A DNA stretch of 64,000 nt, taken from Rahnella bruchi (lineage in GTDB: Bacteria > Pseudomonadota > Gammaproteobacteria > Enterobacterales > Enterobacteriaceae). The position numbers were made by a program, and so were the translations under genes. The notes below the pieces were generated by a model. The model had not been told where the DNA came from, searched no databases, and was given only the letters and a program-made list of their open reading frames with translations. Position 1 is the stretch's first letter, and every line of letters starts with the position of its first letter. Shown here one piece after another: positions 42,813 through 50,833 of the stretch. The stretch is taken from assembly GCF_003614975.1 (NCBI RefSeq), contig NZ_QZWI01000018.1, forward strand, positions 1 to 64,000, given 5' to 3'.

Positions 42813-43340
42813 GTAGACCTCCTCAAACTTCTCCGCGAATTGCATCGCCGGAAAAGTGCCTATTGCCAGTCAGAAAAGAGAATATTGTGAAGCGTTTCTT
42901 CACAATCACCGTCCCTGTTCATCCCGTGATTATTTTATACAAAAATAAAATTCAGCCGTAAAAAAAACCTTTGGAAGAAGGGAAATCCAATTTTTTCTTC
43001 CAAAGGCCAGGCCTAAACTGCCCTAAAAGACGGACTAATGATGAAGCAGGGGTAGAAGAAAGTTATACAATGATTGCAAATATGTACAGGTATGGATGTG
43101 AAAAATCTCAGATAATGTTGCTAGCAATGGATTAAAAAGCACGAAAAGCTCATTTCTTTATGCTGCCAATACATTCACGGGATGAGTTAGTTCCGTGAGT
43201 TATGGTTAAGAAGGTGATTTATTTGGCAGCCTTTGCATCAGTATTTCTGCATCTGTACAACCGCTTTCATCTGCGGCAGAATAGTCGCCCTTTTTTTGCG
43301 CTATCTGGCGAATTCTGCGGCGGCAGACAGGAGATTTTCG
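42813..43340. other. Intergenic region between ymgB-like gene and P-loop gene
   Basis: No gene is supported. It contains the divergent promoters and a 12-bp inverted repeat described separately. Confidence 0.5.
42968..43006. repeat. 12-bp inverted repeat
   Basis: CCTTTGGAAGAA and TTCTTCCAAAGG pair perfectly around a 15-base loop containing a T-run. It lies about 155 bases before the ymgB-like gene start and could be a protein-binding site or an RNA hairpin. Confidence 0.6.
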
Positions 43341-43856
43341 GTGAAAATTAACGTCATCGGTACCAGCGGCAGCGGCAAATCGACGCTGGCGCGGGGCATA
43401 TCTGAGAAACTGAATATCCCTTATATCGAGCTGGATGCACTTTTCTGGCGGACTGACTGGCAGGGTACGCCAGACGAAATATTCTTTGCCCGCCTTGAAG
43501 AGAGATTGGCGGCCAGCGACAGCTGGGTAATTGACGGCAATTACAAACGCACGCAGCCGGTAAAATGGCGCAATATTGATCTGATCGTGTGGGTGGATTA
43601 TTCGTTCGGACGCACGGTGTGTCAGGCAGTGAAACGGGCGGCCACGCGGGCGTGGGGCAGGCAGGAAATCTGGGCGGGAACGGGGAATTGCGAGACGTTT
43701 CGCAAAAGCTTTTTCAGCCGGGATTCGATCATCCTGTGGACGCTGAAAACGTACAGTAAAAACCGCCGCCAGTATGAGGCCTTACTCAGTGACCCCGGCT
43801 GGCCTTTGTGCGTTTACGCTCACCCCAGCAGACTGAGGTTTTTCTGCGTAATCTGA
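43341..43856 (+). CDS. P-loop NTPase, adenylate-kinase-like (FlaR/topology-modulation type)
   Basis: A 171-residue small kinase-like protein. The Walker A is GTSGSGKST at residues 7-15, followed by IPYIELDALFW and later WVIDGNYKRTQP and the Walker-B-like IDLIVWVDYSF. This is the group often annotated as FlaR or topology modulation protein and is probably a nucleotide or small-molecule kinase. GTG at 43341 is chosen as start since AGGAG lies upstream and the fold begins there. Its last 37 bases overlap the end of the convergent idi gene, so its C-terminus (SRLRFFCVI) is encoded on the idi antisense strand. Confidence 0.8.
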   Translation: MKINVIGTSGSGKSTLARGISEKLNIPYIELDALFWRTDWQGTPDEIFFARLEERLAASDSWVIDGNYKRTQPVKWRNIDLIVWVDYSFGRTVCQAVKRAATRAWGRQEIWAGTGNCETFRKSFFSRDSIILWTLKTYSKNRRQYEALLSDPGWPLCVYAHPSRLRFFCVI

Positions 43857-44353
43857 CCGAGCTGTAACACCATCCACGGGCTGAATGCCCACGGCGTGGT
43901 ACGCACACTGCTCAGTAAATCTTCCGGTTTCACCCATTGGTAATCCATCACTTCAGACTCCCGCGGAGCCGGGGGCTGGCGGGTGAAGGCGGCAAAAATC
44001 GGGCAGAATTCGTTTTCGACAATGCCGGAAGCATCGGTGGCGTAATACTGAAACTCATCAATCAGCGGGGTGATATTTTCCACCGGCAGGCCGAGCTCGT
44101 ACTGGCAACGGCGCGAAACAGCCGCCTGAAACGTTTCGCCGGGCAACGGATGTCCGCATACCGAATTGGTCCAGACGCCCGGCCACGCGACTTTACACAG
44201 AGCACGGCGCGTCAGCAGGATCTCGCCACGTTCATTGCGGATGTAGCAGGAAAAGGCCAGATGCAGCGGAGTATGGCCGGAATGTACCAGCGTTTTATCC
44301 ATGGTTCCAGATGGCCGATTTTGCACATCCAGCAACACGACTTCTTCAATCAT
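43820..44353 (-). CDS. idi: Isopentenyl-diphosphate delta-isomerase, type 1
   Basis: Idi interconverts isopentenyl and dimethylallyl diphosphate with a Nudix fold. The active-site cysteine is in TNSVCGHP and the catalytic glutamate in VENEFCPIF; WPGVW and MDYQWV are also in place. The 177-residue length equals the E. coli enzyme. It is convergent with, and overlaps, the P-loop gene, and lies 25 bases after the marR-type gene on the same strand. Confidence 0.95.
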   Translation of the reverse strand: MIEEVVLLDVQNRPSGTMDKTLVHSGHTPLHLAFSCYIRNERGEILLTRRALCKVAWPGVWTNSVCGHPLPGETFQAAVSRRCQYELGLPVENITPLIDEFQYYATDASGIVENEFCPIFAAFTRQPPAPRESEVMDYQWVKPEDLLSSVRTTPWAFSPWMVLQLGQITQKNLSLLG

Positions 44354-44378
44354 AAAAACTCCCGTAACTCCTTAACTT

Positions 44379-44801
44379 TCAACTCTCAGTTTCCAGCATT
44401 TGCCTGAGCAAACGCACCAGATGCTGCTGATCGTCAGGAGATAATCTTGCTAAAAACTCGGTATCCACCTGCTGACTGACCGGCTGAGTATTCGCCAGAA
44501 CGGCATTGCCCTCTGCGGTCAGCGTAATAAAACGACGACGCTTATCCGCCGGATCAGCCTGACGGACTAACAACCCGCGAGATTCCAGCCGTGAAAGCAT
44601 TTCTGCCAGTGTGGCCTTACTGCTGATCGCCACACCGGTCAGCTGCACCTGCTCAATTCCCGGATTTTCAGCAACCGAGCGCATCACGGCGTATTGCGGT
44701 TTGGTCAGTTCCGGGATGCATTGCTGCCAGCGTGCAGTGTGCTGCTGGAATACCTTACGCATTATATGAAAGGCTTCCTGTCTCAATTGTGTGCTCATCA
44801 T
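44379..44801 (-). CDS. MarR-family transcription regulator
   Basis: A 140-residue winged-helix protein with the typical pattern LTKPQYAVMRSVAENPGIEQ, SKATLAEMLSRLESRGLLVR and DPADKRRRFITLTAEG. It is divergent from the hydroxyarylic acid decarboxylase operon, so it probably represses it until a phenolic acid binds. A perfect 12-base palindrome lies between the two. Idi lies downstream and may be read with it, though no link is known. Confidence 0.9.
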   Translation of the reverse strand: MMSTQLRQEAFHIMRKVFQQHTARWQQCIPELTKPQYAVMRSVAENPGIEQVQLTGVAISSKATLAEMLSRLESRGLLVRQADPADKRRRFITLTAEGNAVLANTQPVSQQVDTEFLARLSPDDQQHLVRLLRQMLETES

Positions 44802-44906
44802 CAGTTTCCGCTGTTCTTATTGGTCTGCGGCTATTTTAGCAACCTCTGAGGAATGAATGCGACAGACCATTGCGGTGATTTGAAAAGGAGTATAAGGTAA
44901 AAATCA

Positions 44907-44918
44907 TTCGTATACGAA
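44907..44918. promoter_or_regulatory. Palindrome in the marR/decarboxylase promoter region
   Basis: TTCGTATACGAA is a perfect 12-base palindrome 38 bases before the subunit B start. It is of the form bound by MarR-type dimers. Confidence 0.7.
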
Positions 44919-44955
44919 CAATATACTCAAAAATCATCATCTGTGTGAGGCCGGA

Positions 44956-45543
44956 ATGAAACTGATTATCGCAATGACGGGCGCGACGGGCGCTCCGCTG
45001 GCAGTGACGCTGTTGCAGGCACTGCGGGAGATGGAAGGCGTGGAAACGCACCTGGTGATGTCGAAATGGGCGAAAACCACGATTGAGCTTGAAACGCCGT
45101 ACACCGCGCGAGAGGTCTGTGAGATGGCCGATTTCACGCACAATTGCGCCGATCAGGGGGCCACGATTTCTTCGGGTTCATTCAAAACGGACGGCATGAT
45201 CATCATCCCGTGCAGCATGAAAACGCTGGCGGGGATCCGCGCCGGATACGCCGAAGGTCTGGTCGGGCGGGCGGCGGATGTGGTGCTCAAAGAAAACCGC
45301 AAGCTGGTGCTGGTTCCGCGTGAAACCCCGCTCAGCACCGTTCACCTTGAAAACCTGCTGGCACTGTCCCGCATGGGGGCCGCCATCGTGCCGCCGATGC
45401 CGGCTTACTACAACCATCCTGAGACTATTCAGGACGTGACAGACCACATTGTCACCCGCGTACTCGACCAGTTTGGCCTTGAATATCATCGTGCTAAGCG
45501 ATGGGCAGGGTTATCGGCAAGGAGTGACGGCGTCACTAATTAG
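44956..45543 (+). CDS. ecdB: Hydroxyarylic acid decarboxylase subunit B (UbiX-like prenyl-FMN synthase)
   Basis: A 195-residue flavin prenyltransferase of the UbiX/Pad1 group that makes the prenylated FMN needed by subunit C. Features are MTGATGAPLAVTLLQAL at the start, GSFKTDGMIIIPCSMKTLAGI and the ENRKLVLVPRETPLSTVHLENL region. It begins the BCD operon and is controlled by the divergent MarR-type protein. The operon decarboxylates 4-hydroxybenzoate, vanillate or similar acids without oxygen. The symbol follows the Enterobacter cloacae genes. Confidence 0.93.
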   Translation: MKLIIAMTGATGAPLAVTLLQALREMEGVETHLVMSKWAKTTIELETPYTAREVCEMADFTHNCADQGATISSGSFKTDGMIIIPCSMKTLAGIRAGYAEGLVGRAADVVLKENRKLVLVPRETPLSTVHLENLLALSRMGAAIVPPMPAYYNHPETIQDVTDHIVTRVLDQFGLEYHRAKRWAGLSARSDGVTN

Positions 45544-45592
45544 TTTCTAAAACGTGTTAAATCTACCCCGCACTACGTAAAGGAGAATCGAG

Positions 45593-47023
45593 ATGGCTTT
45601 TGATGATCTGCGCAGCTTTATGCACGCACTGGATGAGAACGGACAGCTGCTGAAAATCACCGAACAGGTGAAAGCGGAGCCGGATCTGGCCGCAGCCGCG
45701 AACGCCACAGGCCGGATCGGCGAGGGCGCACCCGCCCTGTATTTTGACAATGTGGAAGGATTCACCGACGCGCGTATCGCCTTAAATACCCTCGGGTCCT
45801 GGCCCAATCACGCCATTGCGATGGGATTACCGCCTTCCACGTCGACCAATGAACAGATTGCCGAATATATCCGCCGCTGGGATACGTTTCCAATAAAACC
45901 TGAGCGCCGTGAAAATCCGGCATGGGCAGAAAATACCGTCGACGGCGAAGACATTAATCTGTTCGACATTCTGCCGCTGTTTCGCCTTAACGACGGCGAC
46001 GGCGGTTTCTATCTCGATAAAGCCTGCGTGGTATCCCGCGACCCGACGGATCCCGACAGTTTCGATAAACAGAATGTCGGCATTTATCGTATGGAAGTGA
46101 AGGGCAAACGTAAGCTCGGGCTGCAACCGGTGCCGATGCATGACATTGCGCTGCACTTACATAAAGCGGAAGAACGCGGCGAAGATTTACCGATAGTCAT
46201 CACGCTGGGTAATGACCCGATTATCACGCTGATGGGCGCGACGCCGCTGAAATATGACCAGTCTGAATATGAAATGGCGGGCGCACTGCGTCAGGCGCCG
46301 TATCCGATTGCCACCGCACCGCTGACCGGTTTCGACGTGCCCTGGGGTTCAGAAGTGATCCTCGAAGGAGTGATTGAAGGGCGTAAACGCGAAATCGAAG
46401 GGCCGTTCGGCGAATTCACCGGGCACTATTCCGGTGGCCGCAACATGACCGTGGTGCATATCAATAAAGTGTCTTACCGCAATCATCCCATTTTTGAATC
46501 GCTGTATCTCGGCATGCCGTGGACTGAAATCGACTACCTGATGGGACCTGCCACCTGCGTGCCGCTGTATCAGCAACTCAAAGCCGAATTCCCGGAAGTA
46601 CAGGCGGTCAACGCCATGTACACCCACGGTCTGCTGGCAATTATCTCCACCAAAAAACGGTACGGCGGTTTTGCCCGTGCCGTGGGGCTTCGCGCAATGA
46701 CCACACCGCACGGTCTGGGCTACGTGAAAATGGTGATTATGGTCGATGAGGATGTGGATCCGTTTAACCTGCCGCAGGTGATGTGGGCGCTCTCCGCCAA
46801 GGTGAATCCGGCGGGCGACCTGGTTCAGCTGCCGAATATGTCCGTGCTGGAACTGGATCCGGGGTCATCGCCGGCGGGGATCACTGACAAACTGATCATT
46901 GACGCCACCACGCCGGTCGCACCGGATAACCGCGGTCATTACAGCCAGCCGGTACGCGATTTACCGGAAACCAAAGACTGGGTCGCCAGACTCAATTCCA
47001 TGCTGGCTGAGCGCAAAGCCTGA
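45593..47023 (+). CDS. ecdC: Hydroxyarylic acid decarboxylase subunit C (UbiD family)
   Basis: The catalytic UbiD-type decarboxylase, 476 residues, full length. Key parts are NVGIYRMEVKGKRKLGLQPV, the EGPFGEFTGHYSGG segment with the conserved acid residues and the late NPAGDLVQLPNMSVLELDPG. It binds prenylated FMN made by subunit B plus Mn and K ions. It lies 49 bases after ecdB with AAAGGAG as ribosome binding site. Substrate choice among 4-hydroxybenzoate, vanillate and protocatechuate cannot be told from sequence. Confidence 0.94.
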   Translation: MAFDDLRSFMHALDENGQLLKITEQVKAEPDLAAAANATGRIGEGAPALYFDNVEGFTDARIALNTLGSWPNHAIAMGLPPSTSTNEQIAEYIRRWDTFPIKPERRENPAWAENTVDGEDINLFDILPLFRLNDGDGGFYLDKACVVSRDPTDPDSFDKQNVGIYRMEVKGKRKLGLQPVPMHDIALHLHKAEERGEDLPIVITLGNDPIITLMGATPLKYDQSEYEMAGALRQAPYPIATAPLTGFDVPWGSEVILEGVIEGRKREIEGPFGEFTGHYSGGRNMTVVHINKVSYRNHPIFESLYLGMPWTEIDYLMGPATCVPLYQQLKAEFPEVQAVNAMYTHGLLAIISTKKRYGGFARAVGLRAMTTPHGLGYVKMVIMVDEDVDPFNLPQVMWALSAKVNPAGDLVQLPNMSVLELDPGSSPAGITDKLIIDATTPVAPDNRGHYSQPVRDLPETKDWVARLNSMLAERKA

Positions 47024-47052
47024 GCATTTACCGACTCTATTAAGGAGTGATT

Positions 47053-47280
47053 ATGATTTGTCCACGTTGTGCCGATGAGCATATTGAACTGATGGCCGTG
47101 TCGCCGGTAAAAGGCGTCTGGACCGTGCATCAGTGTCAGCATTGTTTATACACCTGGCGTTCCACCGAACCTTTGCGACGCACCAGCAGCGAACATTATC
47201 CCGAGGCGTTCCGTATGACGCAGGCGGATATTGATAATGCGCCGATGGTGCCGTCGATCCCGCCACTGCTTGCGGAGTAA
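47053..47280 (+). CDS. ecdD: Hydroxyarylic acid decarboxylase subunit D
   Basis: A small 75-residue zinc-ribbon-like protein with CPRC near the start and CQHC in VHQCQHCLYTWRSTEP. It is the third subunit of the BCD decarboxylase and its exact role is unclear. ATG at 47053 is chosen because AAGGAG lies seven bases upstream; a GTG two codons earlier would crowd the site. It ends the operon. Confidence 0.93.
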   Translation: MICPRCADEHIELMAVSPVKGVWTVHQCQHCLYTWRSTEPLRRTSSEHYPEAFRMTQADIDNAPMVPSIPPLLAE

Positions 47281-47658
47281 TGTTGTTTTCTCCTCCCTCT
47301 TAAAAGGGGGAGTAAAATGTTTCAGAAGCCGTTTTTCCGCAAATTCAGCTGAACATAAATTTCTCGCTAAAAATTGGCTTCTGTAATCTCTAAGATAATT
47401 CCTGAAATCAATCAGTTAATACCTCTCTTTGCTCGAAAACCTCGCCTTTTTTATCCAAAACAATCCCGCATTTTTGCCATCATAAACTCTGTAAAGGTAG
47501 ACAGTTGTCGACTTTTCCTCTAAAAGTTCTGCAGTTCTCGCCAGACAAAACTAGTTTCCAATGGCAAGTAATAATTTCTGAATGTTAAAGAGCGGCGAAA
47601 TCATAACCGCCAGGCATTGAGTTTTTACAAACACTACGACACACCTTTTGGAGAGTTT
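47281..47658. other. Promoter region of the peptide transporter
   Basis: No gene is seen. A GAGG/CCTC-type short hairpin (CCTCCCTC...GGGGGAG near 47290-47312) may end the decarboxylase transcript. Confidence 0.45.
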
Positions 47659-49212
47659 ATGCATTCCTCTGATCACAAAAACGAGAGCCGGACGTTCTTC
47701 GGTCATCCTTATCCGCTGGGTTCTCTGTTCTTTACAGAAATGTGGGAGCGGTTCTCGTTTTACGGTATTCGTCCCTTACTGATCCTGTTCATGGCGGCGA
47801 CGGTGTATGACGGCGGCATGGGGCTGGCGCGTGAAAACGCATCGGCCATCGTCGGTATCTTTGCCGGTTGTATGTATCTGGCGGCGTTGCCGGGTGGATG
47901 GCTGGCCGATAACTGGCTGGGTCAACAGCGGGCAGTCTGGTACGGCTCGATCCTGATTGCGCTGGGTCACCTGTCGATTGCTTTGTCGGCTTTCATGGGC
48001 GACAACCTGTTTTTCATCGGCCTGATGTTTATCGTGCTGGGTTCCGGCCTGTTCAAGACCTGTATTTCGGTCATGGTGGGGACGCTGTATAAGAAAGGCG
48101 ATGCGCGCCGTGACGGTGGTTTCTCACTGTTTTATATGGGCATCAATATGGGTTCCTTTATCGCGCCGCTGATTTCCGGCTGGCTGATAAAAACGCACGG
48201 CTGGCACTGGGGCTTTGGCATCGGGGGTATCGGGATGCTGGTGGCGCTGATTATCTTCCGCGTGTATGCCGTTCCGGCGATGAAACGTTATGACAGCGAA
48301 GTCGGTCTGGATTCAACCTGGAATAATCCTGTCGCGAAGAAAAACGGCGTCGGCGCTTGGCTGCTGGTACTGGCAGTGGGTGTGGCGGTCGTCGTGACAC
48401 TGATTGCGCAGGGCGTGATCGTCATTAATCCGGTCGCTGTCGCCAGCGTGCTGGTTTACGTGATTGCGGCTTCCGTGGCGCTGTACTTTATCTATCTGTT
48501 CCTGTTCGCCGGGCTTAACCGCAAAGAGCGCGCCAGACTGCTGGTTTGCTTTATCCTGCTGGTTTCCGCTGCGTTCTTCTGGTCTGCGTTTGAGCAGAAA
48601 CCTACCTCGTTCAACTTGTTTGCGAATGACTACACCAACCGTATGATCGGCGATTTCGAAATCCCGGCGGTCTGGTTCCAGTCCATCAATGCGCTGTTTA
48701 TCATTCTGCTGGCCCCGGTATTCAGCTGGGCATGGCCGATGATGGCACGTAAGAACATTCGTCCGAGCAGCATCACCAAGTTCATCATCGGTATTTTGTG
48801 CGCTGCGGCAGGCTTTGGCCTGATGATGATGGCAGCGCAAAACGTGCTGAGCAGCGGTGGCGCAGGCGTTTCGCCATTCTGGCTGGTGGGCAGTATTCTG
48901 ATGCTGACGCTCGGTGAGCTGTGTCTGAGCCCGATAGGGCTTGCGACCATGACGCTGCTGGCGCCGGAAAGAATGCGCGGTCAGATGATGGGGCTGTGGT
49001 TCTGCGCCAGTGCGCTGGGTAATCTGGCGGCGGGTCTTATCGGCGGTCACGTGAAAGCCGATCAGCTGGACATGCTGCCTGATCTCTTCGCACGTTGTTC
49101 TATCGCGTTGCTTATCTGCGCCGCAGTGCTGTTCGTGCTGATCATTCCGGTGCGCAGAATGCTGGAAAATGCGCAGACCAAAACTGAGCAGAAGCCAGTG
49201 ACCCACGCCTGA
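47659..49212 (+). CDS. Proton-coupled di/tripeptide transporter (POT family)
   Basis: An inner-membrane protein of 517 residues with 14 predicted helices. The POT signature EMWERFSFYGIRPLLILFM carries the E-x-x-E-R-F-x-Y motif for proton coupling, and GGWLADNWLGQQRAVWYG and the FFWSAFEQKPTSFNLFA segment (ExxxQ region) are present. ATG at 47659 is chosen, with GGAG five bases upstream. A strong terminator follows. It is closer to the DtpD/YjdL-like branch than to DtpA by general feel, which is uncertain. Confidence 0.92.
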   Translation: MHSSDHKNESRTFFGHPYPLGSLFFTEMWERFSFYGIRPLLILFMAATVYDGGMGLARENASAIVGIFAGCMYLAALPGGWLADNWLGQQRAVWYGSILIALGHLSIALSAFMGDNLFFIGLMFIVLGSGLFKTCISVMVGTLYKKGDARRDGGFSLFYMGINMGSFIAPLISGWLIKTHGWHWGFGIGGIGMLVALIIFRVYAVPAMKRYDSEVGLDSTWNNPVAKKNGVGAWLLVLAVGVAVVVTLIAQGVIVINPVAVASVLVYVIAASVALYFIYLFLFAGLNRKERARLLVCFILLVSAAFFWSAFEQKPTSFNLFANDYTNRMIGDFEIPAVWFQSINALFIILLAPVFSWAWPMMARKNIRPSSITKFIIGILCAAAGFGLMMMAAQNVLSSGGAGVSPFWLVGSILMLTLGELCLSPIGLATMTLLAPERMRGQMMGLWFCASALGNLAAGLIGGHVKADQLDMLPDLFARCSIALLICAAVLFVLIIPVRRMLENAQTKTEQKPVTHA

Positions 49213-49260
49213 CGGGCAGTGGCGCTGTTCATCACGAATAGCGCCGGGTACGAAAACAAA

Positions 49261-49295
49261 AATGAGGGGGTCTCCGGACCGCCTCATTTTTTTTT
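49261..49295 (+). terminator. Intrinsic terminator of the peptide transporter gene
   Basis: AAATGAGG pairs with CCTCATTT, followed by a run of nine or more T. It lies about 50 bases after the stop. Confidence 0.92.
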
Positions 49296-49453
49296 GTTCT
49301 TATCCATGTTACCGGTATCACATTAATCAAAAAACATAAGAAATTTATAACATCTCGCAATTGTGACTGCCTTTTAACCATTCTATAACAAGTCCTCGGG
49401 CCACGGACGGACTGACTTTTTTGTGTTTAACCCTACAAAAGGCAGGACGAAAA

Positions 49454-50833
49454 ATGACGGCGAAGTTATCCGTAAAAGAAAAAATCAGCTACGGTCTGGG
49501 GGATATGGCGAGCCATATTGGCCTGGATAACGTGATTATATTTTTGACGTTTTATTACACCGATGTCGTGGGATTACCGGCGGTGTTCGTCGGGACAATG
49601 TTTCTGGTCGCTCGTGTGGCGGATGCGATTGTTGACCCTGCAATGGGGCTGATTGCCGACCGCACGCAGACCCGTTTTGGCAAGTTCCGCCCCTATATTC
49701 TCTGGCTCGCGCTGCCATTTGGTGCCAGTTGTTTACTGGTTTACGCGGTGCCGGAATCGCTCTCGCTGGGTGGCAAAATGGTCTACGCCAGCGTCACCTA
49801 TTGCGTGATGATGCTGATGTATACCGCGATCAATATTCCTTACTGCTCTATGGGGGCTATCATCACGCCGGATAACACCCAGCGTATTTCGCTGCAATCC
49901 TACCGCTTTTTCCTCGCCACGCTTGGCGGCGCGATGTCCACGTTCCTGATGATGCCGCTGGCAGAAATGATGGGCGGCGGCAATAAACTCGACGGCTATT
50001 TCGGCGCGATGGCTGTAATGGCGTCGATTGCCGTGGTGATGTTCCTGCTGTGTTTTCTCAATACGAAAGAACGTATCAGCGCACCGCCAACGCACGAGAA
50101 TTTCCTCTCCGATCTGCGCGATTTAGTGCGTAACGATCAATGGCGCGTGGTCGCGGCGCTGATCTTCTTCAACATCTCGTTTGGTGTCGTGCGTCTCGGC
50201 GCGATGATGTATTACGTCACCTATTATCTCGGTAACGCCAGCTACTTTATGTGGCTGCTGGCGGCACACATTATTGGCAAAAGCCTCGGCAGTTTGCTGG
50301 TCAAACCGCTTACCCGCAAACGCAGCAAACTGGCGGCATTCACGCTGTGCGCCATTCTGACCGGTGCGCTGAGCATGGCGATCTTCTTCGTTCCGGCGTG
50401 GATTTCCCTGCTGGTCGGCATGACGTTGCTGGTGTCCACGTTCTATCAGGTCACGACTACGCTGATGTGGGTGATGATGTCCGACGTGGTGGATTACGGC
50501 GAATACAAACAGGGCAAACGCATGGACGGCACCGTGTTCTCGACCTTGCTGGCGATCCTCAAAATGGGGATGGCGGTGAGCGGGGCGGTGGTCGGCTGGA
50601 CACTCGGCATGAGCGGTTATGTGCCGCACGCCGCGCAGCAAAATACCGCCGCGATGCTGTCCATTATCGCGCTGTTCTCACTGGTGCCGGGCGTGCTCTC
50701 GATGTTCAGCGCGCTGTCGATGCGCTGGTACAAACTTAATGACGCCACCATGAAACAGATTAACCAGTCCAAAATTTCACGGGAACACGAGCCTGTCCCT
50801 CAGGCCACCTTGCATACACAGGAGTCCGCATGA
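49454..50833 (+). CDS. GPH-family sugar:cation symporter (partner of the GH31 enzyme)
   Basis: A 459-residue, 12-helix GPH symporter. Motifs are SYGLGDMASHIGLDN, RVADAIVDPAMGLIADRTQTRFGKFRPY and MSDVVDYGEYKQGKRMDG. It resembles YicJ/XylP-type carriers. ATG at 49454 is preferred over an upstream in-frame start at 49421 because the fold and a GGACG site fit. Its last codons overlap the GH31 start by four bases (ATGA), so transport and hydrolysis are coupled. Substrates are probably alpha-xylosides or alpha-glucosides. Confidence 0.92.
   Translation: MTAKLSVKEKISYGLGDMASHIGLDNVIIFLTFYYTDVVGLPAVFVGTMFLVARVADAIVDPAMGLIADRTQTRFGKFRPYILWLALPFGASCLLVYAVPESLSLGGKMVYASVTYCVMMLMYTAINIPYCSMGAIITPDNTQRISLQSYRFFLATLGGAMSTFLMMPLAEMMGGGNKLDGYFGAMAVMASIAVVMFLLCFLNTKERISAPPTHENFLSDLRDLVRNDQWRVVAALIFFNISFGVVRLGAMMYYVTYYLGNASYFMWLLAAHIIGKSLGSLLVKPLTRKRSKLAAFTLCAILTGALSMAIFFVPAWISLLVGMTLLVSTFYQVTTTLMWVMMSDVVDYGEYKQGKRMDGTVFSTLLAILKMGMAVSGAVVGWTLGMSGYVPHAAQQNTAAMLSIIALFSLVPGVLSMFSALSMRWYKLNDATMKQINQSKISREHEPVPQATLHTQESA

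Noticed and set aside
48313..49287. 324-codon minus-strand frame opposite the peptide transporter
   Set aside because: Antisense shadow; composition is low in hydrophobic residues and rich in His/Gln/Arg, and the terminator lies inside it.
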